The position numbers and the translations under genes are program-made. Of a stretch of DNA of 64,000 nt, positions 26,765-37,825 are shown in pieces; position 1 is the stretch's first letter; each line of letters opens with the position of its first letter. The notes beneath the pieces were generated by a model. The model saw nothing but the letters and a program-made list of their open reading frames with translations, had not been told where the DNA came from and searched no databases. Source of the DNA: Moniliella sp. 'wahieum' (Eukaryota > Basidiomycota > Moniliellomycetes > Moniliellales > Moniliellaceae); assembly GCA_003971905.1 (NCBI GenBank), contig RSEE01000072.1, forward strand, positions 248,001 through 312,000. Reading direction: 5' to 3'.

Positions 26765-27483
26765 AAGTACCCAATGAGGCCTCAGCGCCAGCGTAAGGCT
26801 CAGGGACGCGATGTGCATGTGATGTGTCGGCCATCACATATCACCACAGTATGGTGTTGAAGATTGCGAAAGATCGGAGAGATCGGTGCGTGGAGACCAA
26901 AGAGAGCTTGAAGCTTCAATTCCACTTGAAGCTTGAAGCTAGCTTGAAGCTTGACTAGTGACTGTCGCTTGTCTTGGTGACTTTTAAGCTTCAAAGCTAG
27001 TCGTTTCGCCTCAGATTCAGATTCCACCGACTGACTGAACTTTAGCTGAGCGCGCTGATCGAGCTGATCAAGCAGAATTGAGTTGCTTCCGCTTGCCTCA
27101 GCAGCTTGCCATTCCTCCCTCAGCCCATCTCTCCCGCCTGGCCAGACCTTCTGTTGAAGCGTAGTCGCTGTTGCTGCAACCCGATCGGGCCGGCGCCCTT
27201 ACACCCCCCCCTCACCCCATCCCCATCCCCGTCTCCATCTCCATCCCCATCCCTGCCCTCGGGATCGTGCACACATTCGCATTCGCATACCTTCAGCTGT
27301 CAGTCTGCCCTGCCGTGCCTCCAACGACTCCTCGTCCCCCCTCGCGCACTGCTGACCCTGGCCCGCTGTGGATCTTGGGTGATCACGGTAGTTGGCCTCA
27401 AGTGCGGAGCCTGCAACACACCGTGACCGGTGTGCCGTCTGCTGCGCCTTGCTAGGTGCTTACTTCTCCTGCCCTCCCGACCC

Positions 27484-29052
27484 ATGTCTTTCACTGCCCC
27501 TGCCTCCCCCACCGAGCCGCATGGCGGGAGCCCGAAAGTGGGGAGTCGATTGCCTCCTTACCGCCTACCTTGTTCGACCCCATCTCGACCCCGGCCTCGG
27601 TTTCTCATCTGTCCAAGCAAACTCTGCCTGGCAACTTAGCGTCCGGACCTGGAGTCACCTCAGCTGCCTTAGCTGCTGCTGCGGCCGATGCCATCCGTGC
27701 AGCAACTAAATCGAGCCTGCTCTTTCCCTCGGATGTGATGCTCCCGCCAGCATCAGGCGAGGCTGACACATATGGGCCCTCATTTCTCGACACCCCTTCC
27801 AAAATGAGCCTTGTTCGAGGTTCATCTGCCCTCCAACTTGACCTGGACGGCGCATCTGCTCTCACTTCCCAAGAGGTGGATTGGCTACAGCCCATGGAGT
27901 GTCCCGCCCCTGCCTGTACCACCCTCCTCGCCAACTACGCTGAGGCCGAAAAACATATCCAGCTCCACGCTGTGACTGACTGGGGCCAGCCTGCTTTGTC
28001 TGGCATCTTGCCAGCTCAGTTCCGCCCACCGATGCCAAAGAAGAGCAGGGCACGAACGCTGCGGCAGAAAGCACTCCCGAGCCAGGATCGCACATTTCCG
28101 ACCAACTCTTAGCCCAAGTTCAACAGCAAGCTGCCCAAGCCGTTTATGCCACGCAAGGTACCCAGTCGTTTCCAGTGTCGATGCAGTGGCCAAACCAAAC
28201 ACCATCCCAGACGCAGTCGAGTCCAGTGGCAGGAACGGGGGGCTGCTCGCTGCTCCCTTTGGGTCGCAACTACCGTATTTTTACGACAATCAAACCTACC
28301 TCGCTGCCATGGGGTCCCTGTATGGAATGGGCACACTGGGCCAGGGCCAGGTGGGGTCGCCAGATCGAATTACGTTACTGTCTACCGCTCCCAGTTCTGC
28401 TGGGTCTCCTGGAGATCAATTGGCTATGAGTGGAGGTGTCAATACAGGTGGGTTGAGCACTCAGCCGAACCGGCAATCTGGTACGGCAAGTCGCCGTGGC
28501 CGCCGTTCCGCGGGGTCGACGGTTAGTGCGGCCAGCGGCGCACCCGGAAGCACACGCGTCCGGGCCCGCGCGCACGTTCCCCTGCCACTTTTGCGAGATC
28601 AGTGTAAGTCGGATGGACAGCCTGACGCGGCATGTCAAGCGCAAGCACCCCTTGAAGTTCAAGCCGCTGGCGGTAACATTGGCACTGGGCCGCTCGGTAT
28701 TCCTTCTTTCCAGCACCGCGCTAGCTTCAGCCCTTCCACCTCCAACTCTACCGCCACAGGTTCTACGTCTGGCTCCGTTTCTGTCTCGTCTCCGCTGGCG
28801 AATGCAGGTGGGGAAAAGAAGTTTACTTGTTCGCTCTGTGGTGTGACCAAGTCGCGGCTGGACAGCTTGGCCCGTCACCTCAAAAGCAGCATAACCAGAG
28901 ACCGAATAGGCTCTCTATGCCCCTTTACCCTTTCACTGTATGGGTCTATGCGTTCTAGCTTTGCCGCCTGTTGCGCCCGCACCCACGTTTTCGGGACCAC
29001 ACACGACTACCCCCTTCCTACATGCTCGCAGGCTTCTTCCTCTCTGATCTGA
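27484..29052 (+). CDS. C2H2 zinc-finger protein, probable transcription factor
   Basis: Candidate start MSFTAPASPTEPHGGSPKVG at 27484. The long N-terminal half is Ser/Ala/Gln-rich: LPGNLASGPGVTSAALAAAA, then TSQEVDWLQPMECPAPACTTL followed by HIQLH (a possible degenerate finger near 27880-27970), and a Gln-rich stretch near 28110. Two clear fingers sit at the C-terminal end: FPCHFCEISVSRMDSLTRH with HVKRKH (about 28570-28650) and FTCSLCGVTKSRLDSLARH with HLKS (about 28820-28890). The near-identical SRxDSLxRH helices suggest paired fingers reading similar half-sites. The coding sequence moves among frames near 27560, 27990, 28190 and 28560. The stop is uncertain: the open frame after finger two ends at 29052, but the tail from about 28900 may be intron or 3' UTR. 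It does not match a named fungal factor that I can recall. Confidence 0.68.
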
Positions 29053-29848
29053 CCGCTCTTACATCCGCGTCCGCGTTGGCAGACATATACACATGTACTC
29101 ACCATCCCCCTCCACCTTCCGCCCCTTTCCCCGCTTCCATTCCCCCCACCTGTCTTGGTACACGAGCCACGTCTGGTCCCTTCGGGCTCTCCGCTCTACT
29201 TGCATATAATCAACAGAATAGAGGACAATCAATCGCACGACATACAGAAGACCGGTGCAGTGGAAATGGCAGCTAATCCTTTATCTTCCCGCAAGAGATT
29301 TGGTCAGAATGTGCCGATCCCCATTATTAAAGCGTCAGGCATGTGGGTTTTGCTGAAAGGAAACGTGGCGCAGGTTTCGTGGGCCCCCTTCTCTGCTCCC
29401 ATAGTGACGAAGCAGCCCTTGATCGTCATTCAGTACTCAGTACTCAGTCAGGATCAACATGTAGTTAACTTTGTCTCTCCTTCGTTTTGAAGAGCGGACG
29501 CTGTCGACGTTGTCAACGTCGAGTTCAACGTGTTCAACACTTGAACTAGTCAAGCTCAGGCCCTGAGCCTCAGGCGCCAGGTCAATCGAGTGACTCTGCT
29601 GACCGGTGACTGATGACTGATGATCGATGATCGATGATCGATGGTCAATGATTGTCATCGATCATCGATCATCGACCACACATCATCGATCATCTGTGAC
29701 AGCGTGGAGCCGCAAACGAGACATGGAGTGGCGGAACGCCTGCATTCCGCCCGCGTCCACCCCTCAAAACTTTTTTTGGCCCCAGCCGAGAGGACCGCGT
29801 TTTCTGCTGCATCATCTTTCACCCAGCGTTTTCTGTCGCTCCATCACC
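29053..29848. other. Intergenic region with inverted GATGATC heptamers
   Basis: No gene seen. Includes CAGTACT twice at 29431-29444 and the hairpin-forming heptamer arrays at 29619-29680, immediately upstream of UTP7. Confidence 0.6.
29619..29680. repeat. Inverted pair of heptamer arrays GATGATC / GATCATC
   Basis: GATGATC three times at 29619-29639, then after about 16 bp the reverse complement GATCATC repeated at about 29656-29680. The two arms can form a stem of some 20 bp. About 170 bp upstream of the UTP7 ATG. Confidence 0.85.
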
Positions 29849-31710
29849 ATGAGTGCGCCACCCGACCAAACCCAAAAGCGCAAGGGCAAGAAGAACAAGG
29901 GCAAACGTCCCTTGTCCAGCACGATGAGAGGCGCTTCAACGCCAAGAGAGTTTGGCAACGGCCACCCAACTCCCGCGTGACCTTCGCCTTGCCGAGACGG
30001 ACAGCATGAAGGACATCCAGCTTCCCGAATCCATCCTCCGCACCCGCGACCACCGGCTCAAAGCGCGGCTCACCAAGGAGTACCTCGCGTCCAAGCGTGC
30101 CTCGCAACATGCCGCCTTGGCCAATGAGTTCATCAATGTCTCTGCCCCCGGCGAGGAGGCCGGCCTGATCGAGGTCGAAGACGAGATGGAGCGGACGGCA
30201 CGAGTGCGCCAGGCCGACATTCGTGACTCGGTCGGGGTTGAGACGGCGCGCAAGTCCTTTACCCTTCAGCTCGACGGAGCAAGGGGGGTGCTTCGCTGGG
30301 CCCGTACCGATGCGACTACACACGCAACGGTCGTCACTTGGTCCTTGCGGGCCGGAAGGGACATTTGGCAGCATTTGATTGGCAAGCGGGCACCTTGGCG
30401 TTTGAAATCAACGTCAAAGATACTATACGCGATGTCAAGTGGCTGCACAACCAAGACTTTGTCGCCACGGCCCAAAAGAAGTTCACGTACATCTACGACG
30501 GGCACAGTGGTGCGGAAGTCCACCAGCTTCGTCAGCACACTGATGTCAATCGCCTTCAGTTCCTTCCGTACCACTTCTTGCTCGCGTCAATTGGTCGTGC
30601 GGGTGTGCTACGGTACCAAGACGTTTCGACAGGCCAGGCGGTAGCCAGCCTACGCACCGGCATGGGCAACTGTAACGTCTTGGAACAAAATCCGCTCAGT
30701 GCCGTCTTGTATGCTGGCCACCACAATGGGGTGGTGAGCCTCTGGACCCCCAACTCGCCCAATGCCGCACTCAAATTCCTCGCCAACCTCGGGCCTGTGT
30801 CGGGCGTGGGCATCAATCCACGCGAAGGAGGAAGACAGATGGCCACGGCCGGCATGGATGGGAGTGTCAAGCTCTGGGATGCTCGTATGTTGGGCCGGGG
30901 CGCTGTCAAGGAATGGACCCACTACCGAGCTGCCTCGGATGTCAAATTCTCCCAACGAGGGTTGCTCGGTATCTCGTGGGCGCAGCACGTTTCCGTCTAC
31001 GATCCAGCCAAGGTGCTCGCTTCGACCGCCAAACGTGTGCCGGGGCCGTACCTGACCAACAATTTCCCCGTTGCGAGCCGGTCCAAATCGCCTTTTGTCC
31101 CTTTGAGGACGTGCTGGGCGCCGCACATGCCAAGGGCTTCGACTCGCTCATCATTCCTGGCGGGGTGAACCGAACTTTGACTCGACGGAAGCCAATCCGT
31201 TCGAGACCAAGCGGGCCAAGCGCGAGAGGGAGGTGCACTCTGCTGGACAAGATTCAACCCGACATGATCACGCTTGACCCCGATTTGGTCGGATCGATCC
31301 GCGAGTTGGCCGACGCACCCGAGGCGGTCGAGGGGGCCGCCATCCCAACCGCGGCAGATGGTCGGTCCTACGCCAGCCTGACGCGAGCCGAGCGACTCCA
31401 ATTGGACCGCAAGGCGGACCAAGCGCCCGAGGGGAGGAAGGGGACAATCCGTTTGTCTACCAAGGCACGGTGGCTATGCCCAACGACGACCCTTCCAATA
31501 CCCAAGCGAAGCGACAGAAGCTAACCAAGGAACGCCTCAAGCAAGCCATGCGCGATCGCCAAAAGAATTATCGATCGGCAAACGCTACTGGAGCGCGAGA
31601 AGAGTGAACGCGCTCGATCGACCTCGGCCCCCCAGCCGACCAAGCCAACGTCGGCCCTAGACGTGTTTACCGCGCCTCGCAAGAAACGCTCTCGAGCTCC
31701 CATTCTGTAA
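29849..31710 (+). CDS. UTP7: U3 snoRNP component Utp7 (WD40 repeat)
   Basis: Small-subunit processome protein needed for 18S rRNA maturation in the nucleolus. Start MSAPPDQTQKRKGKKNKGKR at 29849. It is followed by the Utp7 helical region (QLPESILRTRDHRLKARLTK, ASQHAALANEFINVSAPGEE) and then WD-type blades: GRKGHLAAFDWQAGTLAFEI, DTIRDVKWLHNQDFVATAQK, YQDVSTGQAVASLRTG, HHNGVVSLWTPNSPNAALKF, ATAGMDGSVKLWDARMLG. The C-terminal family block LGAAHAKGFDSLIIPGG is at about 31120, and the end is a basic RKKRSRAPIL before TAA at 31710. The frame changes at about 29935, 30290, 31070, 31240, 31430 and 31540. Each side of every break matches the family, so the gene is intact apart from lost bases. Length and order agree with Utp7. 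Confidence 0.92.
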
Positions 31711-32373
31711 CCCTTGTACGATATCATTTCTCACCTTGCCCCCCCTTCCCCTTGGACCACGCAGTAGGTGCGGTAGGATTGGTACATGTAGACCTACCAT
31801 TCACCGGAAGATGAATTGCAAAAACGGGGTATGAGGTCCGACAAAGGAGCGGAGCACTGCCGATATGCCAACTGCGATAGTTTAGTGCTCCTCCTCAGCA
31901 ACCTCACCAACCAAAAACGACGGCCTCCTCTCTGGCACGGTTACCCCCGGGGGGTGACATGTGAAGGATGGCGGTCGCAACCAAACGGCGCGGGCCGGGC
32001 AGAGGGCACCCCGTTTGGGACGCTAGCCCAGCCGGTCTGCAGACTACGCTTACGTGAGGGTGACCCAGCGGTGGGGACACTGCACTAGGGTTGGGACACA
32101 CTGCTGTGGTGCGGGGCCCGGGCGAGGGACAGGCGTGTGACACATGGCATGTGACATGTGACAAGCGAGGACAGGTGCTGGGGCAGGCGCACGGGCAGTG
32201 TGGATGGGCAGCGCAGCCGCGTGATGGATGATCACCGATCACTGGCGGAGAGGCGAGGGTCGATGGATGGTCGTCTGATTGGTTGAGGCAGCGCGTGACC
32301 GCAGCCCCACCCCTTGGCGTCGCGAGGGCCGTTCGCTGTCCGTGTCCCCACCACCTTCTCGCCTCTGCCCGCC
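31711..32373. other. Intergenic region / promoter of the 14-3-3 gene
   Basis: No gene seen. GTGACATGTGACA-type words at 32135-32165 and GATCACCGATCAC at 32229-32241. The final 150 bp before the ATG at 32374 are GC-rich. Confidence 0.6.
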
Positions 32374-33251
32374 ATGTCTACACGCCCCGTGAGGACAATG
32401 TCTACCTTGCCAAGCTCGCTGAGCAAGCCGAGCGCTATGACGGTACGTGTTCTTTCCGTGTACTGTGCCCCCCTTCTCGCGACCTGTTCCCACCCTCTTC
32501 CCTTGCTAACCCGCCTGCGACAGAGATGGTCGAGCACATGAAAGTGGTTGCGTCCGCCGACCAGGAGTTGACGGTCGAGGAGCGCAACCTGCTCTCGGTT
32601 GCGTACAGAATGTGATTGGAGCCCGCCGTGCCTCGTGGCGCATCGTCTCCTCCATCGAACAGAAGGAGAGAGCAAGGGCAACACGAGCCAAGTCGGCATG
32701 ATCAAGACCTACCGCGAAAAGATCGAGGCTGAGCTGGCCAAGATTTGCGAGGACATTCTTGCTGTGCTGGACAAGCACCTGTTGCCCTCGGCGTCGGGTG
32801 AGAGCAAGGTGTTCTACTACAAGATGAAGGGCGACTACCACCGCTACCTTGCCGAGTTTGCCACGGGCGCCACTCGCAGGACAGTGCGGACAAGTCGCTC
32901 GAGGCGTACAAGGCCGCGTCCGACGTGGCTGCGACCGAACTGGCGCCCACCCACCCCATCCGCCTCGGTCTGGCACTCAACTTCTCTGTGTTCTACTATG
33001 AGATCCTCAACTCGCCCGACCGCGCGTGTCACCTGGCCAAGCAGGCGTTTGACGATGCGATTGCCGAGCTGGACACTCTGTCGGAAGAGTCGTACAAGGA
33101 CTCGACGCTGATCATGCAGCTGTTGCGGGATAACCTGACGCTCTGGACATCGGACATGCAGGAGGCCGAGGCTGAGCCCAAGCCGGAGCCCGCTGCGGAA
33201 CCTACCGCTGCCCCGGCGGCCGAACCGGCTGCCGAGGAGCAGCCTGAGTAG
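32374..33251 (+). CDS. BMH1: 14-3-3 protein
   Basis: Phospho-Ser/Thr-binding adaptor, dimeric, cytosolic. Start MSTRP at 32374, then one frame over [18 protein letters not shown]. An 81-nt intron (32443-32523, GTACGT...GACAG) splits the codon before MVEHMKVV. Family signature pieces follow: [53 protein letters not shown] (phosphopeptide-binding K and RY), [20 protein letters not shown] and [18 protein letters not shown]. The variable tail is Glu/Pro/Ala-rich. Four frame changes (near 32390, 32610, 32662 and 32880) are each repaired by one extra base in a short homopolymer (C, A, G, A). About 265 residues, normal. BMH1 is used as the family symbol; paralogue assignment is not possible. Confidence 0.95.
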
Positions 33252-33808
33252 AATGCCCCCCCCCCCCTTCCACCCCGTTTTCCCTTTACTACCTACTACT
33301 CACTGCTTTTTCTCTCTCTCCTCCATTCCAGTCCCCGTGGCTCCCTCCCGCACAGACCTGATCAGTGCTTGTTGTTACTCATCCTATCCGTTTCCTCAGC
33401 CCCTTGTAGACTTGCTCGCTTGCCGATAGAAAAGGACATCCGTACCCAGTAGCCACCCACCCTCTTCCCCTTGCTCTCCAACGGGATAACATGAGCCTCT
33501 GTGGGTAACCCGTCCATTTCATGAAAATATGTATGTACGTGAGTGGCGGGTGGGGCACCTTGTTGTACTCAGGAATCAGAAGGGAGGTAACCGGTACTTG
33601 GCGCTCGGCAGCTACCTACCGTTATCGACAAAGAAAAAACAAAACCAAGCTAAACACAACTAGAGATGCAGGGCTGGCACGCGGTCCAGAACGGCGGGAA
33701 TGCTCCGAGGCAGTCGCGTGCCAACTCCATCCACCTCGCGCTACTCCCCCAACCTACGCTGAGGAGCCTCGTGCCGAGATGACGCCGTGCCGATCCGAGG
33801 CGGGCGTG
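33252..33808. other. Convergent intergenic region
   Basis: Lies between the stop of the 14-3-3 gene and the stop of the GRR1-like gene. Pyrimidine-rich first half, including a C12 run directly after the 14-3-3 stop codon. No gene seen. Confidence 0.65.
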
Positions 33809-36050
33809 TCAGCCGATCGTCGTCGGAAGACTGGACGAAGCACGTCGTTTCGTCCCACCCGACCCCGACCCCGAACCCGTCCCCATCCACACCCATCCGA
33901 CATGAGGTTCAGGCTCAGGTTCAGGTTCAGGTTCAGGGTTTGGTTCAAGGTCGTGCTCGGCCTGTGGATATCGGCCGGCTAAGCCGGGTCTGACCGTCGG
34001 TCTGCTCCGGGGCTCAGGATCAGGAGGTTGCCAGCCTGGCCTGGTACGTGGATTGGCCGACAAGGACATGGCCCATCGCTCTGCGACCGATACTATCGAC
34101 CTTTGCTTCCCTGCGGGCGGACCAAGGCCGTTCGAGGGGGTTGTAGAGCGCCTGGTGAAGCTGGGCACCTCGACGGCACGAGCGTGCAGTGTCGTCCTCT
34201 GCCCATAGTGCACCGGCGGAAGACATATGGCACGAGATGGCTCGCCGGCGAAGTTGGGCTGCTGAGATGAAGAGGACCCAAGGCGGTTGTCAGGTAGTTT
34301 CGCGGTGTTCCATGGGCAAGGCGTGGAGGGTGGCAAGGGAGATGCTCGGAACAGGCGGCGCGTCATGTAGCGCTGCAGGGCAGCGATGCCGCGGCCACAA
34401 ACACGCAAAAGTTGGCGCGTTGGGTGACAGTCAGTGCAGGTGAGCACGGACGACAAAATTGCTGCACGTCGGTCCGTCGGAAAGCCGGGATGGCAGTGAG
34501 GGACAGATGGGTCAAGTGCGGGAGAGAGATGAGGAGGTTAAAAACGGACGGGAGGCTGACCTGCTCACAATACGATAGGTGAATGCGCTCGAGCGAGGGA
34601 CAATCGCCAGCGCATACACCCCCATCGCACTCACCCACGGCATCTTGACCAACCCAATCCGTCTGAGCTTCGGCAGCTGGGACATCTGGCTTACCGACCG
34701 GTGGTCAGGCGGGTACAGTAGCCCACGCCAATGTACCGCAACCGGGTGCAGTGGTGCGTCAATTGCTCAATCGCCGTATCGTCACTTGTTCCAGTCGGGA
34801 CAGGTGAACGAGATGCAAGCAGGGCCCAGCGCACACAGCGCCTCAATCGCCGTATCGGTGAAACGGGGACACTTGGACAAGGTTACGCTTCGCAAATGGG
34901 GAGCAGCTGCGACCAGGCCTTGAATCGCGACATCAGTGAGTTGTTCGCAAGCCGTCACATCAATCAGACGCAAGTGGGCGCCCATTACGACACGTTGGGA
35001 GGTCCGGGTATGTTCGAGACAATGCGAGTGGGAACGGTCATCCCTCGTGCTTAGTCCTACATTGTGCACAACCGCAGCCGGCTCATTGGGCGGGTACACA
35101 ATGGGCTGCTCCCACGAGCTAGCGTCGAGCGGCAGTGGCATGAGCAAGGGGCTTGTGTCAGGAGCGGGAAGATCACCGGTACGCGGATCAGGGAACGCCG
35201 AAGAGGTCAGGTTGGTACAATAGGAGATGCGTAGTTCCTGCAACTTCTCTGCGTGGAGCCAGAGGGCGCGCACGGCGTGGTCGGTCAAGTAAGGTACGTC
35301 GGTCAGGTCCAGGTTGACGAGGTGAGGGCAGTTTTGCGCCAGAGCAAGAATACCCTCGTCGGTTACCCTCCAGGCTTGGTCCAAAACCACGCGCCTCAAC
35401 AGCGCGCATCCACGCGCCAGTCGGGCAACCATGGCACCTGTAATGTGCCGGCACCGGCCGAGCGCGACGGATTGCAGCTGACGGGCACAGGATAAGGCGT
35501 ATACCGTGTAGGCGCCGACTGCGTTGTTGTCAGACAGGTCGATCGAGACGAGTTGGGACAAGCGGAAATCACAGTGGCGATCTGCACATCAGTAAGTTGC
35601 GGCAGCCAGTAAGAACTAGGCTTTCAAGGTGCACACAGAGCCGGATCGCGTCCAGGTGGCCGCCGTTGACTTCGCGCCCAATGGAGCGAGGTTGAGGTGG
35701 CGCACCAAGGTGGGGTAAGGGTAGTAGGTGTCATGGGCATGTGCCCTTGCCAAGACGCGGGCGAGGCGGGCAAGGGTAGCAGTGTTGTGATGGTGAGCCT
35801 CCCCCAGAGATGGACGACGGCTGCGTCGCTCCATGCGCGACAGACGCGAAGGCAGGGAAGCAGGTCGGCGCCGACGAGGCCAGCGGAGCGCATGATCTGG
35901 AGCAGAACCTCATGGGGGAGGCAGGCCCACTGCCAGTGCCAGGTGGTGGGGTGGCGGGAAGAGGGGGGCGTGTGGGGGCGCGGAGGCGGAGGAAGCCAGG
36001 CGGGCGGGAGGGTGTGGGTTCGACATGGACGTGCTGGGGGCGATGGGCAT
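33809..36050 (-). CDS. GRR1: F-box/LRR protein of the Grr1 family (SCF substrate receptor)
   Basis: SCF ubiquitin-ligase receptor; in yeast, Grr1 targets G1 cyclins and glucose-signalling proteins. Start MPIAPSTSMSNPHPPARLAS at 36050. The F-box is at about 35925-35800: ACLPHEVLLQIMRSAGLV, LPCLRVCRAWSDAAVVHLW. Leucine-rich repeats follow: LVSIDLSDNNAVGAYTVYAL, LQSVALGRCRHITGAMVARL, LVNLDLTDVPYLTDHAVRAL, LQELRISYCTNLTSSAF, RLIDVTACEQLTDVAIQGL, LRSVTLSKCPRFTDTAIEAL, LRYIGVGYCTRLT, and ERIHLSYCEQVSLPSV, then AIPAFRRTDVQQFCR, which is Grr1-like. The C-terminal tail (33809-34400) is Pro/Ser-rich with a Glu-Pro repeat (NPEPEPEPEPEP near 33905-33950). Frame changes near 35560-35620, 34790-34800, 34560-34700 and 34390. 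Convergent with 14-3-3 and divergent from the RRM gene, with 350 bp between the starts. Confidence 0.88.
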
Positions 36051-36400
36051 GGAGGAGCGGAGGGTGGCAGAGGTGGGCGGCGGCAGAGACGCGCTGCTGG
36101 GCAGCAGGAGCGCCAAGGGCCCAGCGGCACGCACGGTGTATTCGCATGGGGTGCGTCGAGCGCAGCGTGAGGGGTTTTGGTTAGCACTGGCTGCGGCCCA
36201 GCGCGGTGTGGGGCATGTGTGATGGGCTGTCACCTCCACATGCGAATGTGATGTGGCAGGACACTGGCAGGATGCCGCAGGCGGTGGCGCTGTGGCGCAG
36301 GCGGCACGTGACGCGTGCTGGGCACTGGCGCCGCGCATGGGCCCAGGAAACACATGCATGCCTTCAGCCCATCCCCTCTCCCCCCACCGCCCACGCACGC
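36051..36400. promoter_or_regulatory. Shared divergent promoter region of GRR1-like and RRM genes
   Basis: 350 bp between two divergent ATGs. Contains CACGTGACGCGTGC at about 36305-36318, one of the GTGAC/ACGCGT words seen in other promoters here, and GTGTGATGGGCTGTCAC near 36217-36233. No TATA box is evident. Confidence 0.45.
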
Positions 36401-37825
36401 ATGCCCACCTCCTCCTCGGTGTCCGCCACGCCGGGTGCGGTGGGCCGCCTCGCCTCCTCCCCGCCGCCTCCCGCACACGACCTCTTCTCCCTGGCCGACG
36501 CCTCCGCCACCCTGCGCGCCGCCGCCGACGACGCCTACGACTACGACCCCTGCGACCCCACCCCCTCCTGGGCCCCCTCGCCCCCCCCCCTCCCGCTCTG
36601 GCCCCCGCCCACGCGCCCCTCTGCTCGCGCCCACGCGCCCACTCCTTCGACCCCTCCGCCCGCGCATACCCCCCCATACCCCGCCCGCATCCCCACCCCC
36701 GCCCTCCCCGCCCCCGCCCACCGCAGACCTCGCCCCCCTCATTACCCAACTCTCTCTCGCCGCCTCGCCGCTGCGCCCCCCCCGGCTGCAACGATCCTGC
36801 CTCCCCCGCCCCCGCCCCTGGCAAGCAACACCTCCCACAGTCCCTCCCACCACCCCCCTTTGTCCAGCCCAACTTGCTCTCGCCCCCCACCGGCCACCCC
36901 TCCTTGGCTCGGCCCCAGCCGCCCTACTCTCACCCTCCTCGTCCCTGCCTTCGGTGCCCCTCCCGCCCCCGCGCAGCAGCCGCCAAGACCCCAGCGAGGA
37001 AATCACGACCATATTTTCGCCGGCTTCCCCGAAGACATTAGCAAGCGCGAGTTTACCAACTACTTTGTCTTTGCCCGTGGCTTCGAAGCTGCCTCGCTTA
37101 CCTTCCCTCCGCCTTCCTGTCTGCCGAAGATCCCCTGTCACCCACTGTTCTACTCCCCTGCTTGGTGGTCTGCCCCGCAGCCGCCCGATCAAATCATTGG
37201 CTTTGCCAAGTTCCACACGCCTCGACGCTGGCCGCCCGCGACTATCTCAACGGTCGGGTTGTCGATGCCGACCGGGGCGCCGTGCTCAAGACCGAGATGG
37301 CCAAGAAAAACCTCCACATCAAATCCAACACCCGCTCTCTTTCCCCCCCGGCCATGCCCCGCGCCGCCGTGGCGAGCGAACGTTACTATCCCGCTGCTGA
37401 GCCGGCACGCTCTCACCGGCCCTCGCTAGCTGCCACCTCAACGTTTTCCAGCCCCCCTCTCGCGCCCCAGCAAACTTGTTACCGCGCAATAGCCTGGGCG
37501 AGGCCAGCGCGCTGACTGTCGGGCCGCTTTTGCGTTCGGGAACCTTCGTCGCCCCACCCACCCAGGACGGTGAGTCCAATGGGCCCCCTGTCTCCTACGA
37601 GCTCCCGCGCACCCTCTCCTGGCTTCCCATGGCGCTGGGACGGGGTGGCGAGCCCGCCCATCTTCAGCCCGCCGTTGTTTAGCCCCAAGGTGGATGTCCC
37701 CGATCCGTTGACCGAACTCATGGTTTCCCCCCGGACAACGGCCCCCTCCTTCTCCGATCAGCCACGACCCTTTTGATCCGAGCGCGGTACCTGGACCTGG
37801 GCTGCTGGACCCCATCGGTCGTTGA
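36401..37825 (+). CDS. Single-RRM RNA-binding protein, Scw1/Whi3-like
   Basis: Start MPTSSSVSATPGAVGRLASS at 36401. A Pro-rich region of some 200 residues follows, with a disputed frame because all frames are open in this C-rich DNA. The RRM begins near 37000: FAGFPEDISKREFTNYFVFA (RNP2-like first strand and helix), GFEAASLTFPP, then IIGFAKF (RNP1-like) and, in the neighbouring frame, LAARDYLNGRVVDADRGAVL with EMAKKNLHIKSN. The order GFEAASLTF - FAKF - AxxYLNGRxxDxxRGxxLKxEMAKKNLH is that of Scw1/Whi3/Nrd1-type fungal proteins that regulate mRNAs for growth and cell-wall integrity. The C-terminal part is disordered; coding-like sequence ends HDPFDPSAVPGPGLLDPIGR before TGA at 37823-37825. A GTGAGT at about 37571 may start an intron. 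I see only one RRM; Scw1-type proteins often carry a second one. Confidence 0.68.

Larger units (their letters stand above)
25419..27483. repeat. Repeat-rich gap of CAAGCTT/AAGCTTG words and GTGAC words
   Basis: About 2 kb without a supported gene. 25710-25960, 26535-26580, 26735-26770 and 26905-27000 are dominated by interleaved CAAGCTT and AAGCTTGA units in both orientations; the core AAGCTT is palindromic. 26607-26627 holds GTGACGC three times. AT content is higher than in neighbouring genes. The last 350 bp are pyrimidine-rich (CCATCCCCATCC) and probably form the promoter of the zinc-finger gene. Confidence 0.65.

Noticed and set aside
36206..37429. Overlapping 260-400-residue Pro/Arg-rich frames on both strands
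   Set aside because: Very C-rich DNA keeps all frames open. Only the plus-strand frames that join to the RRM are supported.
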